The position numbers and the translations under genes are program-made. Below, in pieces: positions 13,113 to 23,225 of a stretch of 64,000 bases of DNA (its first letter is position 1; each line of letters starts with the position of its first letter). The notes beneath the pieces were generated by a model. That model had not been told where the DNA came from. It searched no databases and saw nothing but the letters and a program-made list of their open reading frames with translations. Origin of the DNA: Isoetes taiwanensis (Eukaryota; Streptophyta; Lycopodiopsida; Isoetales; Isoetaceae). The stretch is from NCBI GenBank assembly GCA_021234155.1, contig JAJEKV010000008.1:9972740-10036739 (forward strand), in the 5' to 3' direction.

Positions 13113-13216
13113 CTCAAGCAAAGCGTGCATATTCATTTCAGTTGTTTTTTTAAAGTTTGCCAATTGCCATTATTTACAATGTGCCATCTTATGTCTAGCC
13201 TCTCAAACAGGGCTTA

Positions 13217-13654
13217 GGATAGTCTTACCCTGGATTGGGGGATCCCGGAGGTGGTGATCCCGTTCTCCGGGATCACCATCAGAAAAGATCCCGCCCCTCC
13301 CGATCACCACGATCAAGCTGCGTAGTTAATGGGTTATCACTAGCAGTTTAGGGCTGATTTTCAGCGGGATTGAAGCTTATCGATAACTTGGCCGCCGATT
13401 CCTCCCTTGCTCCTACCTGCGCCTCTGATCCAGCCCATTTCGACCATCCTCGAACTGACCCCATTCGATTTGGTTGCAGATCAAGGGAGAAAATCCCACA
13501 CGAAATCTGCCCCATTTTTCCTTTCAAGGGCCAAAAAATTTGCGCAGTTACTGCGCAGTAAGGGGGATTCCGTCCTCCGGGATCACACGTCCTCAGGGAT
13601 CCCGTCCTCTGGGATCACACCTCCGGGATCCCCCAATCCAGGGTAAGACTATCC
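13217..13654. mobile_element. MITE with ~38-bp inverted ends and TA target duplication
   Basis: Left end GGATAGTCTTACCCTGGATT (from 13217) and its exact reverse complement at the right end (to 13654) continue inward through GGGGGATCCCGGAGGTG before diverging. Both sides are flanked by TA (13215-13216 and 13655-13656), the target duplication of the Tc1/mariner superfamily. Subterminal GGGATCAC/GTGATCCC phrases repeat near both ends. The 438-bp element has no transposase. Small open frames inside it (13370-13683) are not genes. Confidence 0.8.
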
Positions 13655-13987
13655 TACGCCCCACAAACAGTTATAGAATTTGACTATACTTATAAACTTT
13701 GACTATAGTCTTATCTCAAAACAAACTCAGGCTAACACTTTCCTTACTCTGACTTGCTATGAACAAGCACCACTTATAGCTCAAAAAGGTACGGATCCAA
13801 CACTATCTAGCATAGAGCTACGTTTCTTATAAAACGTTGTTAAAGCTTTCAAAAGTTTTTATTATAATAAAAAGTGCCAAAAGTTGAATTATTACTGCAA
13901 GCTTTTGTAATTGCGGCCAAAATAGTTATGCCCGCTGGGCACTGTTACTAGTGGATAATAATATATGTGACACCAACATTTAACATT

Positions 13988-15623
13988 TTAGAAACGAGGC
14001 GTTGGATGGACCTGTAAAGACTGTGCAAGGGGGCCTGTGCCTCGATATTTTTCCTTCAAATCTAGCTCCTCAGTCTTGAGTCCATCTGCCAATTTCCAAT
14101 CAAATTTCTGAAGCAAACGAGCAAGGGTAATCTGAGCAATGCACAAACCCCAACTCAATCCAGGACAAATCCGGCGACCAGCTCCAAAAGGAATGAGCTC
14201 AAAATTTGTGCCCTTTACATCCACGTTACTGCCAATAAATCGCTCAGGGTTAAAAAGCTCGGGATTTTCCCACACACCCGGGTCTCTGCCAATGTGCCAA
14301 GTATTCACGATTATTCGGGTGCCTTTGGGAATCTGAAAACCAGCTACATTGCATGGTTCGATGGATTCATGAGGCAGAAGCAGGGGACCGGGCGGATGAA
14401 GTCGGAAGGATTCTTTCAAAACAGCCTGCAAATATGGCAGATTGGAGACGTCTTCTTCTTCTACATTTCGATTTTTTCCGACCACTTGATCGATTTCCGC
14501 TTGGACCTTTTCCATGATTCTGGGCGATTTTAGCAGCTCTGCTAGGACCCATTCCATGGTCACTGTCACAGTATCAGACCCTCCCACGATCACATCCTGC
14601 CAAAATTTGCAGTATAATCCCAATTCAATACTACCCAGAAGAAACAAAACGAATTCAATACCGAGAAGAAACAAACCCAAAAAAATGAAGCAGCATTTAT
14701 TTAAGATTTGCAAGTGGGTAAAAAAAAAAGCTTCCTACCTCAACAATCGCTTTGATATTTTCGTTTTTGAGCCCCTTTGCCAGCAGCACATCCACAAGAT
14801 CATGTCTGGATCTGGATTCCGCCCCTTTCTCTGCGTTTTTTGTTCTGCGCTCCTGCACTATGGATTCCAAAAATGCATCTAATTCCTTATGCAGCCTCTT
14901 CATCCTGCGCTCATAACCCTGCAAATCAAGCCAGGCCAAAAAGGGCAAAAAATCGCCCACATTAAAAGCTCCGGCGAGCAGAAATATCTCCTGAACCAGA
15001 CGCCGGAACCAATCCGCCCCTTCGTCGTTATCCTTGCCGAAATATTTCTTCCCCATAGCCATTCTGGTCATGGCATTTGTGGCCAGGTTGGAGAGCCTGG
15101 AATTCAAATTGATAGCTCTGTTTCCGGCGCTATCCTCTACAATAGATTGAATAGTGCAAGAAATTTCTTCGGATCTGATATGGGAGCTTTCCTGGAGCCG
15201 TTTGTGGGTGAAAAGCTCGACGATACAGAGTTTTCTCATATCTCTCCAATGGGGGCCAAATTGGGCCCATGTAATATCTGTGGAATTGTAGAAGAGAAGG
15301 CGGCCAACTGCGAGATTTGGTCTGGAGGCACAGGAAGCGTCGTGGGTTTTGAAAAACTCCATAGCCATCTCCGGCGAGGAGGCCACGACGCAATGGGCGG
15401 AGCCAAGGCGAAGGAAAAGCAGAGGGCCATAGCTTTTTGCGAGCTTGGACAAAGCTCTGTGTGGGAGGTCTCCTAGCAAATGTAAATGGCCTATTATTGG
15501 CAGCCCTGGAGGTCCTGGAGGCAGATTATTGCCTTGCCCTTTTCCTTTCTTCACTATGTATAGGCCTACAACAAATGCTAACAACATCAAAATCACCATG
15601 TTCATAGATACACTCCAATCCAT
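13988..15623 (-). CDS. Cytochrome P450 monooxygenase, CYP71 clan
   Basis: Two exons on the minus strand: 15623-14739 and 14596-13988, with a 142-bp intron (14738-14597) that has a GT donor after GAG and ends GCAG, keeping phase 0. The protein is about 497 residues, the normal length. Visible landmarks: an N-terminal membrane anchor (MNMVILMLLAFVVGLYIV), the proline hinge PPGPPGLPIIG, the oxygen-binding I-helix motif GGSDTV (about 300), KESFR (ExxR, about 356-360), NPERF, and the heme loop FGAGRRICPG with the Cys ligand at about 439. It should be an ER-anchored NADPH-P450-reductase-dependent oxygenase. The DLQGYERRMKRLHKELD stretch recalls flavonoid 3'-hydroxylase-like and other A-type P450s, but the substrate cannot be told from sequence. 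I chose ATG at 15623 because the two codons before it (GTG GGG) are not a plausible start. No disruption seen. A truncated duplicate lies at 17262-17641. Confidence 0.93.
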
Positions 15624-15656
15624 CCCCACAACCTTACCCCCAACTCAAAATAAAGA

Positions 15657-15700
15657 CCTTATATATACGAAACTTTTCCCTGCCACGTAGGAACCACGTG
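15657..15700 (-). promoter_or_regulatory. P450 promoter: TATA box and G-box
   Basis: On the minus strand TATATATAAGG (about 15657-15668) lies about 35 bp before the P450 ATG, and a G-box CACGTG lies at 15695-15700 next to CCACGTAG. The same arrangement is kept in the duplicated promoter (TATATATAAGG near 17675-17685, CACGTG at 17715-17720). Confidence 0.6.
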
Positions 15701-15839
15701 ATGCTGTACATTTTAAAACTGCCATCTATTTTAGAAATTTTAAGGAAGAAAGGAAGGAAGGTATTTTTATCGTCCACGGCAAAATCACACTTTAGGCAAA
15801 AACTCACGTACAAGTTTCCTTAGCCCAGAAGGTTTGCTG

Positions 15840-16198
15840 TAGATGTTTATAAGATTTTGGCCAAAGGTTGGGTTGGGTGATTATCTTTTTTTTTTTTTTT
15901 TGTAGTGGCTTTTATTTCAATGGTTGTTCTTCTTCATATTTTTCTTTTTTTGTTAGTTTCGTTTCTACGTTTTCGCGGGACAGGGGCCAGATTCATGCAT
16001 GTGGCCCCTGTTCTAATCTGGTAGTTCCTGGCCTGCGGGATGTGGCTGGCTGGGATTGATCTGTGGCTGGGAGAGACTTGATAGTTCACATGGCCGTGCT
16101 TCGAGAAGATTTTCGAGTAGTATAAGATCTGCAGCAGTCCATTGTTTTGCATGCTTCTCTCAGTTATGGCAGCGAAATCAGTCTCTCCTGCAGGTATC
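15840..16198. other. Gene-free spacer with a hairpin
   Basis: Holds a T-run at about 15886-15901 and a hairpin whose arms ACAGGGGCCA and TGGCCCCTGT flank about 12 bp near 15979-16010. An ATG with ten codons then a GT-type donor occurs at 16166 on the plus strand but has no partner exon. No gene can be supported. Confidence 0.4.
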
Positions 16199-16662
16199 TG
16201 AGTGTGATTGAGTGTGATTTAGGGAATTCGCTCAAGCTTGCAACCGGATTTCTACCTTAGATTCAGAGGAATCGGTTGTATATATAGGCGGAGACATTCT
16301 ATTATCAGACATCCCTTTGTTTTACAAATATCCAGCAGAAAAAGGTAAAAGATCAAAGTTCGGCTAATAATATCAATAACTCGGCCTTTAACAGACCGGA
16401 TCATCTCCTTTTTTATCAGTTCCGGAAGATCCAGACTGATCCGGGATATTTTCCCGCTGAAATCCCATGACCCGTTATCAGCCCTTGTTTTAATAATGTT
16501 CTTTTAATGCCAATGGTTCTTATAACATTAAATCTCTAAATTATCAACCTTGACCCTAGTGGCATAAGGAAAGCTACATCTAAATAATTTACTAATCTTT
16601 AAATATGGATTCTCGATGCGTAAGCCCGAACCGCTCCCCCAAGCCGGCATTGAGCCGTAACA
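16199..16662 (-). mobile_element. Ty3/gypsy 3' LTR
   Basis: Read leftwards the LTR begins TGTTACGGC at 16662, directly after a polypurine tract (16663-16677, GGGAAGGGAAGGAT on the minus strand), and ends CACACTCA at 16199. It is 464 bp with TG...CA ends. A TATA box (CCTATATATA on the minus strand) lies at about 16279-16288, a sensible place for an LTR promoter. The matching 5' LTR is not in the window because the element is truncated at 17261. The exact left edge is a judgement between two nearby TG positions. Confidence 0.7.
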
Positions 16663-17261
16663 ATCCTTCCCTTCCCGAGGTTAAACGTCCGCGTTAACCT
16701 CGAGGAAAGATTGTCTATCCTAATTCCTTTAAGGATATTTAATTCTATAACCTCAGTTCCTTTAGAGGTTACGGGTTTCATTTCAGTTCAGTTAGAAATG
16801 GCCTCAATTCCATTAGAGGGCTTTCGTTCCCTTCTCAGTCAGGGATGACCTCAAGTCAGTTAGAGGTCTTAAGTAAAGAATTTAATAATACTATGCATAG
16901 CAAGACTTAGATTTTTAAGCAATTGCAATAATAATAATAATAATATGGAATTCTAAATATAAAGTTTGAAGGTCTATGAACTTTGCCTATTATTCTTGCA
17001 AAGTTCTTTCGTATTCTTCCACCAAGGAATTGTATTCTTTTAATTGAGTCTTAGAATACCATACCGCATCGGTGGATGGATGAAATTTAAATTTCACGAG
17101 ATACCTTCGATAAGAGGAACTTCTCGTCTCCTTATCTTGATGTGTCAATATTTTCTCCGGTTCCAGCACCTCTTCATCACCTTTAATGTTGGGAGGTTCC
17201 GATTGCTCCATTCTCTGCAAAATCTCAGGAGAAATTTCACTTCCCTTATAGGGTTTCAGTA
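16663..17261 (-). mobile_element. Ty3/gypsy internal 3' end: chromodomain-like tail, hairpin array, polypurine tract
   Basis: From the junction at 17261 leftwards one frame encodes about 90 residues ending at 16990, including VLEPEKILTHQDKETRSS, YRRYLVKFKFHP and the Trp in VWYSKTQL. This resembles the degenerate chromodomain at the C-terminus of chromovirus integrases. Between the stop and the LTR lies a row of short stem-loops (CCTCAGTTCCTTTAGAGG and relatives at about 16750-16875), then the polypurine tract. Reverse transcriptase, RNase H and the integrase core are missing. The right end is fused directly to P450 exon sequence, so a deletion or rearrangement removed the rest. Confidence 0.65.
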
Positions 17262-17641
17262 CTCCAATGGGGGCCAAATTGGGCCCATGTAATATCCGTG
17301 GAATTGTAGAAGAGAAGACGCCCAACTGCGAGATTTGGTCTGGATGCACAGGATGCGTCGTGGGTTTTGAAAAACTCCATAGCCATCTCCGGCGAGGAAG
17401 CCACGACGCAATGGGCGGAGCCAAGGCGAAGGAAAAGCAGAGGGCCATAGCTTTTTGCGAGCGTGGACAAAGCTCTGTGTGGGAGCTCTCCTAGCAAATG
17501 TAAATGGCCTATTATTGGCAGCCCCGGAGGTCCTGGAGGCAGACTATTGCCTTGCCCTTTTCCTTTCTTCACTATGTATAGGCCTACAAGGAATGCTAAC
17601 AGCATCAAAATGACCATGTTCATATATACACTCCAATCCAT
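17262..17641 (-). pseudogene. Truncated P450 duplicate (5' part of exon 1)
   Basis: From an ATG at 17641 the frame repeats the first ~127 residues of the P450 at 13988-15623 with few changes, including PPGPPGLPIIGHLHLLGELP. It then breaks at FGPHW where the gypsy remnant begins (17261). Upstream homology includes the promoter and extends to about 17825. It lacks the I-helix, ExxR and heme loop, so it cannot make an enzyme. It is a partial duplication of the neighbouring gene. Confidence 0.9.
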
Positions 17642-17839
17642 CCCCAAAACCTTACACCCAACTCAAAAATTAAAGACCTTATATATAGGAAACCTTTCCC
17701 TGCCACGTAGAGACCACGTGAACATTTTAAAACTGCCATCTATTTTAGAAATTTTAAGGGCCAAATCACACTTTAGGCAAAACTAAAGACTTACGTAGAA
17801 GTTTATTTAGCCCATCAGGTTTGCACAATAAAAGAAGCC

Positions 17840-18391
17840 TAATAACCGTTTGGTCGAAATTACTGCAAATTTACAGTGCGTAAAACTTTCTTCCTCGTTT
17901 GCGGAGCGGCGCCGCCGATTCATGTGGTTTCCTCTGTTTCTTCACAAATGAGTTTTTTCGACTCGGGATGAAGATTTTATTCGCTGCCATGATTCTGCTT
18001 CTCCTGCTCCCCATCCCTGTACTCATCTCCCCGCATACCTTCGAATCTCCAGGGGAGGAATTGCAGCTTCAAATCGCAGCATCAATGACCCAGCCTCAAA
18101 TCGATGCCCCGAAAACTCCAGACCCAACTCCTTTGAAAAAAATCCCCAGCTACGGCGATGATTTTATCGTGCTTCAGGCGATCAAAAGCCTGGACATGCT
18201 CCTCATTTTCATCACGACCACATGCGGTGTACGATCAGCCCTTACAGTGTAGGAATGTAGCCATTCTGTTAGCCATAGTCATAGCCATAGCCATAGAGTT
18301 TTTTTTTTCTGACGCCAAAGCCGCCTGAGTGTTTTTTCCAAGTGCCACGTGTCAGATTTTCAATGGACGTAATTTCGCCAAACGGTTATTA
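17840..18391. mobile_element. Pack-type element carrying a gene fragment
   Basis: The inverted ends TAATAACCGTTTGG(T)CGAAATTAC (17840-17863, and its reverse complement at 18369-18391) are about 23 bp and differ by one inserted base. They bracket 552 bp containing a Nodulin-like/MFS fragment. The element lies in the upstream region of the truncated P450 copy. Capture of a host gene piece between TIRs is the pattern of Pack-MULE-type elements. I could not settle the superfamily or the target duplication. Confidence 0.55.
17899..18252 (+). pseudogene. Nodulin-like / MFS transporter gene fragment
   Basis: The frame contains a hydrophobic segment (MKILFAAMILLLLLPIPVLI), a polar loop, then YGDDFIVLQAIKSLDMLLIF followed by TTCGVRSALTV and a stop. 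This matches the loop and following membrane segment of plant Nodulin-like (NFD4-type) proteins, where 'GEDFTLLQALFSLDMLILF..T.CG.G..LT' is typical. Only about one tenth of such a protein is present. It is probably a captured exon piece in the surrounding element, not a gene in use. Confidence 0.65.
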
Positions 18392-18397
18392 CGTCCT

Positions 18398-18543
18398 GTA
18401 ATTTCCAGCACTCGGCCATTATGCCAGTAAAGGCCTGGCGGCGCAACTCGCGGCTCCACCGCTCGTGCGCCGCCTCATCTGGCGGAGCCGCCAGGCCTTT
18501 ACATGGCGTAATGTGCCTCCTGCTGGAAATTACCTAGTACGTA
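18398..18543. mobile_element. Foldback MITE (146 bp)
   Basis: GTAATTTCCAGCA at 18398-18410 is the exact inverse of TGCTGGAAATTAC at 18531-18543. The arms continue inward through GGCCATTATGCCAGTAAAGG and GGCCTGGCGGC, leaving a GC-rich loop. The transcript would form a long hairpin. No coding capacity. Confidence 0.7.
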
Positions 18544-20146
18544 TGTTTATAACCTATGATTTCTGAAGGTTTTTTAGGGTATTCGTATTCGAATACATAT
18601 CATGCTAACGCTGGCATGCTGGATTTGAAGCCGAAGCAGTATTGGCGGCTATGGTATTTTAGTTAGAAGGTTTAGGGCCAAAGCGTCCGGATGCAGCAAG
18701 CTATAGCGGCTCTGCTTTTGTTTTTGTTATGGCATCTATAGTGGCTTCGCTTTTATTTTTGTTGTAGGAACTGGACTGTGGCGGCTACGACAGTAGTTGG
18801 GACGCTCGAAATCAGGTATTTGTGGTAGAAAAACAGGGGCCATGGCCTAAATTTTCTTCTTGAGCACAAAATCCTGCTTGTTCCGGCATGATTCTGCAGT
18901 GAAGAGCATAAGACGGGTTGTAGGTGTTTGATTTTCCTTTTGCATATATTTTATTTCCAATCCTTCCCACTTATGTTTGCCTTCAGTGGATTTCTCGCTA
19001 TGAAGGAGAGCCAAAACAAGGAAGGCCACATGCCTGTGGAATCACACAGCATAAAAGTTTTACTATTTCACACAGCATAAAAGTTTTACTATTTCATGCC
19101 TTTGTTATAAGCTTCAGATAAGATAGTCGGACACGTCCTCCTCATGGCGTTCCAGATAAGCCCTGAGCATTGGCTTGGAACTGGGATTCGATTCCCCAGG
19201 CTCATGTCATGGTGGAATCATGTTCATATGTTTGAGTTATGCAGTACTGGACTATATTACTTTGACACTGTACTGTACATATGCCAAAATAATATTTTAA
19301 CCCATGGTTGATGGTCTTCAAGTCCCCCTTTAAGATCGGGTCAATAGGGGCCAGTTTGACTGCAGAAAGACCTCAGATGGGCGAATATGATCTGTGGAGG
19401 GGGAATATCCTATGAATTATGCCACAATCCAAGGGCCTAGAAAAAATAATACACGAATTAGCTATAATGCACACTAAAGAATTACGTGAAAAGTTTCCTT
19501 AGCCCATAAAGCCTTGAAAGTTTTGCTCACGCAATTGTTATCAAGTCTATGCTCGTCCTAACATTGACATGTCATCCGCCACATAATTCGCTAATCCTCA
19601 CATGATAAACGGCTGCTCCTGGACAAAATAAATGGCTTCTTCCTTTTGTTCCCAGCATCTCTTCTTACAAATTCTCACGAATTGGCAATTGCACGAATTG
19701 GATCTCCATGGAACGGGTGAAGAATTTTGATTTTGTATCCCTTTCTTGTAATGTGTGGCAATTCCTTACATGAAATTAAAAGAGCAATTCAACTATAGAG
19801 AAAGAAAACCTCTCCAGAGACAATAGCGACCTCAAGGATGAGTTGCAACAAGTCTCTAAAGCAATAGACAAACTGATAGAAATGACATGATAAAATCAGT
19901 AATGATGGCAGGAAGATTTTGTTTTTTCATGCTTCAGTTCACACATCTTGTTGCCAATGATGTTTCATATGACGATGAATCTTATGCACTCTATGTGCGA
20001 GTTTTAGCTTGGCTCAAAGCAGTAATAGCTCTATATGCAAAATTTGGTCCTTCTTTGGCAAGACAAAACACTCCAAGACGTTTCTGTACGTATCGGAGAG
20101 GCTCCAAATTGGATGTGTTGCTCTTGCATACTTACACTGACACTTT
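18544..20146. other. Gene-free stretch with one 26-bp tandem duplication
   Basis: 19042-19067 and 19068-19093 are two copies of a 26-bp phrase starting TCACACAGCATAAAAG. The segment 19465-19510 weakly recalls the P450 upstream region (TTACGTGAAAAGTTTCCTTAGCCCA). Open frames at 19887-20177 match nothing recognisable. Confidence 0.4.
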
Positions 20147-21112
20147 TAAGATGTGCAATAATGAACAATGTTTTTGAAAATTTGGTACCTAATGCTACTT
20201 ATCACTGTGCAAAGTTCAAGGCTAAGGAGTATTATTTACTCAATAGAGATCTTGCACTAATACTCGGTGAAATCCATTGCCATCTTTGCATTTTCAATTT
20301 CATATTATAAGGATGAAAAGCAGAACAATTTGATGGAGAACAATTTGATGGAGATACGATCTGATTCACTGAAGCTCTTGGTAATGTTCAGGAGACCTGT
20401 GCATATAATGTATCTTCCATTGCTGCTTGGCTTAACATTTTTCAGGCGAGTGTTATGGATTATCATGCTCCTTTGTCCTGAGATAATGGTGTCATTTTAC
20501 ATCTTATAAATGTTTTGTATGGACAACTTGGGTGTGGTGGCAATATCCACGAACTGCCCATTATTGGTTTGTTTATGATCAAGCAGGCACATGGAGTTTG
20601 GAGCCTGGTCTAGCAACCATCCTGATTATAGAACATTTGCTACTGCTAGCAAAGTTTGGATTCTCTTGCTTTATTCCAAAGGTAATTGGTCGGGTTAAGA
20701 AACATAGACATTTATTTAGAGATTTCTGTAGAACCGTGGAGAGTGAGAGATTTTTGTAAGGACATGAAGAGCTAGAGCTTGGTGATTCTTTGAATCTATT
20801 CTAAGGAGGCTAGAATAGCTCGAGATTGAGTAGGACAGACTGATTTATACGGCATTTGGCTTTTGGGGGCCTTGGAATTATGAATCGATAATTGCGAAAC
20901 ATAATTATCAGAATAGATAAAACTTAACTGAAGTGGGTCATGAATGGAAATGGACCGATTTAGGCGTTGAGTGAAACAATTTTGTGGTGCAACCAAGATC
21001 CGGAATCCCACGTGCTGCACTATTTGTTGCAGGGGAAGGTAAGGTCCAGAAAATCGTCTGAATGTTGACGTTAGGCAAAAAATTGAGTAATCTATAGCAA
21101 AATTATATAAAC
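20147..21112 (+). pseudogene. Anoctamin-like (TMEM16 family) protein pseudogene, dispersed copy
   Basis: Fragments in several frames follow the plant anoctamin-like protein in order: VFENLVPNATY (about 20166), LMEIRSDSLKLLVMF and RRPV (20338-20400), the segment around AAWLNIF (about 20430), ISTNCPLLVCL (about 20545), and WSLEPGLATILIIEHLLLLA followed by KFGFSCFIP (20590-20680). The EIRSD..KLL..RRPVP and IEH.LLL.KFGFS.F.PE patterns are diagnostic of TMEM16-type proteins. Stops and frameshifts separate the parts. The same stretch recurs in the segmental duplication (39569-40553 and 56064-57049), so this third copy arose by a separate event. Confidence 0.75.
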
Positions 21113-21370
21113 TTGGCATGTACTTTATAGTTTAATATATTCATTCTCGTTTTTCTCTTCAACTCTTCTTGTGCCAATTTGCAACCAATTGGGAATAATT
21201 GGAACAAATTTGCACAAATGTCCCAATTATTTTTGTTAGCCCCCAACATAATTTCTCACATGTGCCAAAATTACAAACAATAACGGTAAAATTAATAAAT
21301 TTTAGAAGACAATATGTAAATATAAAGAGGGAAAAAAAATTAAACATAAGTTACTCACATGTGACAAACT
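21113..21370. other. Short gene-free spacer
   Basis: AT-rich sequence between the anoctamin relic and the copia relic. Nothing recognised. Confidence 0.4.
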
Positions 21371-22150
21371 TAAGTTCTTTCACCAACAAGGGTCGAACTT
21401 GATACCACATTCTATTGTGCTCTTGAGATATCTAAGGATTCTCTTGGTAGCTACCCAATGACCTTCGCCAGGATTATGATGGTATTTATAGTCAATAAGT
21501 TAATTGCATAAGTAATGTCTGGCCTTGTACAATTGCTTTTATCGCCATCCATTTCCTTCGCCTCTTCTCTTCCTAGAAATTTTGGTTCCTGGAACTATTG
21601 GAATTATTCCAATGTTACACTGCTCCATTCTGAATCGCTTGAGTATGGATTTGATTCCTTGAGCTTGATGCAACAACCTAAAACCTGATTCTTGATCTCT
21701 TATAACTTCAACTTTTACAAAATTCTAAGTGGTATGAGATCTGACATTTTGAACATGTGTTTGAGAGTTGACTCAAATTTTTGTAAAATTTCAGAATTGC
21801 TTGCAACCATGATGCAATCATCAACATGTAATGCGAATAAACAAATTTTTGTGCCTTCTTTAAAGGCATAAATGTTCCCATCACGAGCCAGTTTCTCAAA
21901 AGTTTATTCTCTAAGAAAATCATCCATGCATTTATACCATTGCCTTGGACTCTGCCTTAGATCATGTCTAGCTCTTTTGAGCTTCTAGACCTTTTCAACT
22001 CCTTGTTCAAAACTAGGTGCTTGGTGCATGTAGATGTCTTCATCCAATTATGCATTTAAAAATACAGCACTGACGTCTGTGTGATGTGCTTTCCACTTTT
22101 TAGCATTTTCTAATGCAAGAAGTAATCTTATACTTGTCATACATATTCTA
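21371..22150 (-). mobile_element. Ty1/copia reverse transcriptase / RNase H relic
   Basis: Leftward translation from about 22140 gives SIRLLLALENAKKWKAHHTD, VSAVFLNA, LDEDIYMHQAPSFEQ, SPRQWYKCMDDFLRE, then LHVDDCIMVASNS, which carries the YVDD-type catalytic motif as HVDD. Further left HWVATKRILRYLKSTIECG marks the start of the RNase H side. Stops and frame changes are frequent and no LTR is visible. Its orientation is opposite to the copia gag at 23.5 kb, so it is a separate insertion. Confidence 0.85.
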
Positions 22151-22162
22151 CATATTCTATAT

Positions 22163-23225
22163 ATTGTTATTATGCTACATATTTTAAACGAGGTGCACCC
22201 TGGACTACCACAGTCGTCGGATCCGTCGATCCTACGGTCCAGATCATATGTTGGAGCCTCTGGGCACCTCTCGTTTTGCTTATGGTCATATGATTGGGGG
22301 CACCTATGATTTTGAAATATGAAATATGAGTTCGCTTGAGGTTTTGATGGAATATCGAGTCTCTATACGTCTTCACCTAAGGTTTTAGAATATGAATTAC
22401 GGGGGCTCGCGCCTCTACCAAAATAATGCAATGTCGTAATAAGACCAATTTGACCAATATAACCAATAAGCTAACGTGATTATTTTTATCTTAAATCTAT
22501 GTTTTTCTTTATAACAGCCCATTCAATTGTTTTGGGGATATAGTCTATGGTTTCAGGAATTGTAACTTTTACATCCATGTCAAATCCCCTGGAACCCCAT
22601 CTTATTATGCTACATAATCTCTACGAGGTGCACCTTGGACTACTGCAGTCGTCGGATCCGTCAATCCTACGGGCCAGATCATATGTTGGAGCCTTTGGGC
22701 ACCTCTCGTTTCACCTATGGTCATTTATAATTGGGGACACCTAGAGTTTGAAATATGAAACACGAGTTCGCCTGAGGTTTTGATGGAATATCGAGTCTCT
22801 ATACGTCTTCGCCTAAGGTTTTAGAATATGAATTACGAGGGCCCGAGTCTCTACCAAAATAACTCAATGTCCTAATAAGACTACTTTGACCAATATAACC
22901 AGTGAGCTAACGTGATTATTTTTTATCTTAAATCTACGTTTTTTTAGTAACAAACCATTTAATTATTTTGGGGGTATAGTCTATGGTTTTAGAAATTGTA
23001 ACTTTTATATTCATATCAAATCCCCCTAGAACCCCATGTTATTGTGCTACATATTGTAAAAGAAATGCACCCTGAACTACCACAGTCGTCGGATCCGTCG
23101 ATCCTACGGCCCAGATCGCATGTTACCTCTCGTTTCGCTTATGGTCATTTATAATTGGGGCCACCTATGATTTTGAAATATGAAATACGAGTTCGCCTGA
23201 GGTTTTGATGAATATCGAGGTTTTG
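22163..23225. repeat. ~436-bp tandem satellite (2.3-2.5 units)
   Basis: Units start at the same phrase (AGGTGCACCCTGGACTACC) near 22191, 22626 and 23063, giving periods of about 435 and 437 bp. Shared parts include CAGTCGTCGGATCCGTC, GAGTTCGC.TGAGGTTTTG, ATCGAGTCTCTATACGTCTT and AATATGAATTACG. The third unit breaks off at about 23225, where the copia 5' region begins. Confidence 0.9.

Noticed and set aside
12839-13163. Open frames on both strands over the GA-rich tract
   Set aside because: They are low-complexity translations of a homopurine repeat, without domain or gene structure.
13370-13683. Overlapping plus-strand frames of 60-80 codons
   Set aside because: They lie within or across the end of a TA-flanked MITE and change freely with frame.
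14889-15476. Plus-strand frame of 195 codons
   Set aside because: It is antisense to P450 exon 1, which has clear motifs and a consistent intron on the other strand.
16990-17448. Minus-strand frame joining P450-region sequence to the gypsy tail
   Set aside because: The P450 part is read in the wrong frame there; only the part after 17261 is meaningful, as gypsy sequence.
19150-19210. tRNA-like GGGATTCGATTCCCC stem at about 19185
   Set aside because: It looks like a B-box and T-arm, but there is no A box or acceptor stem at the right distance, so neither a tRNA nor a SINE can be supported.
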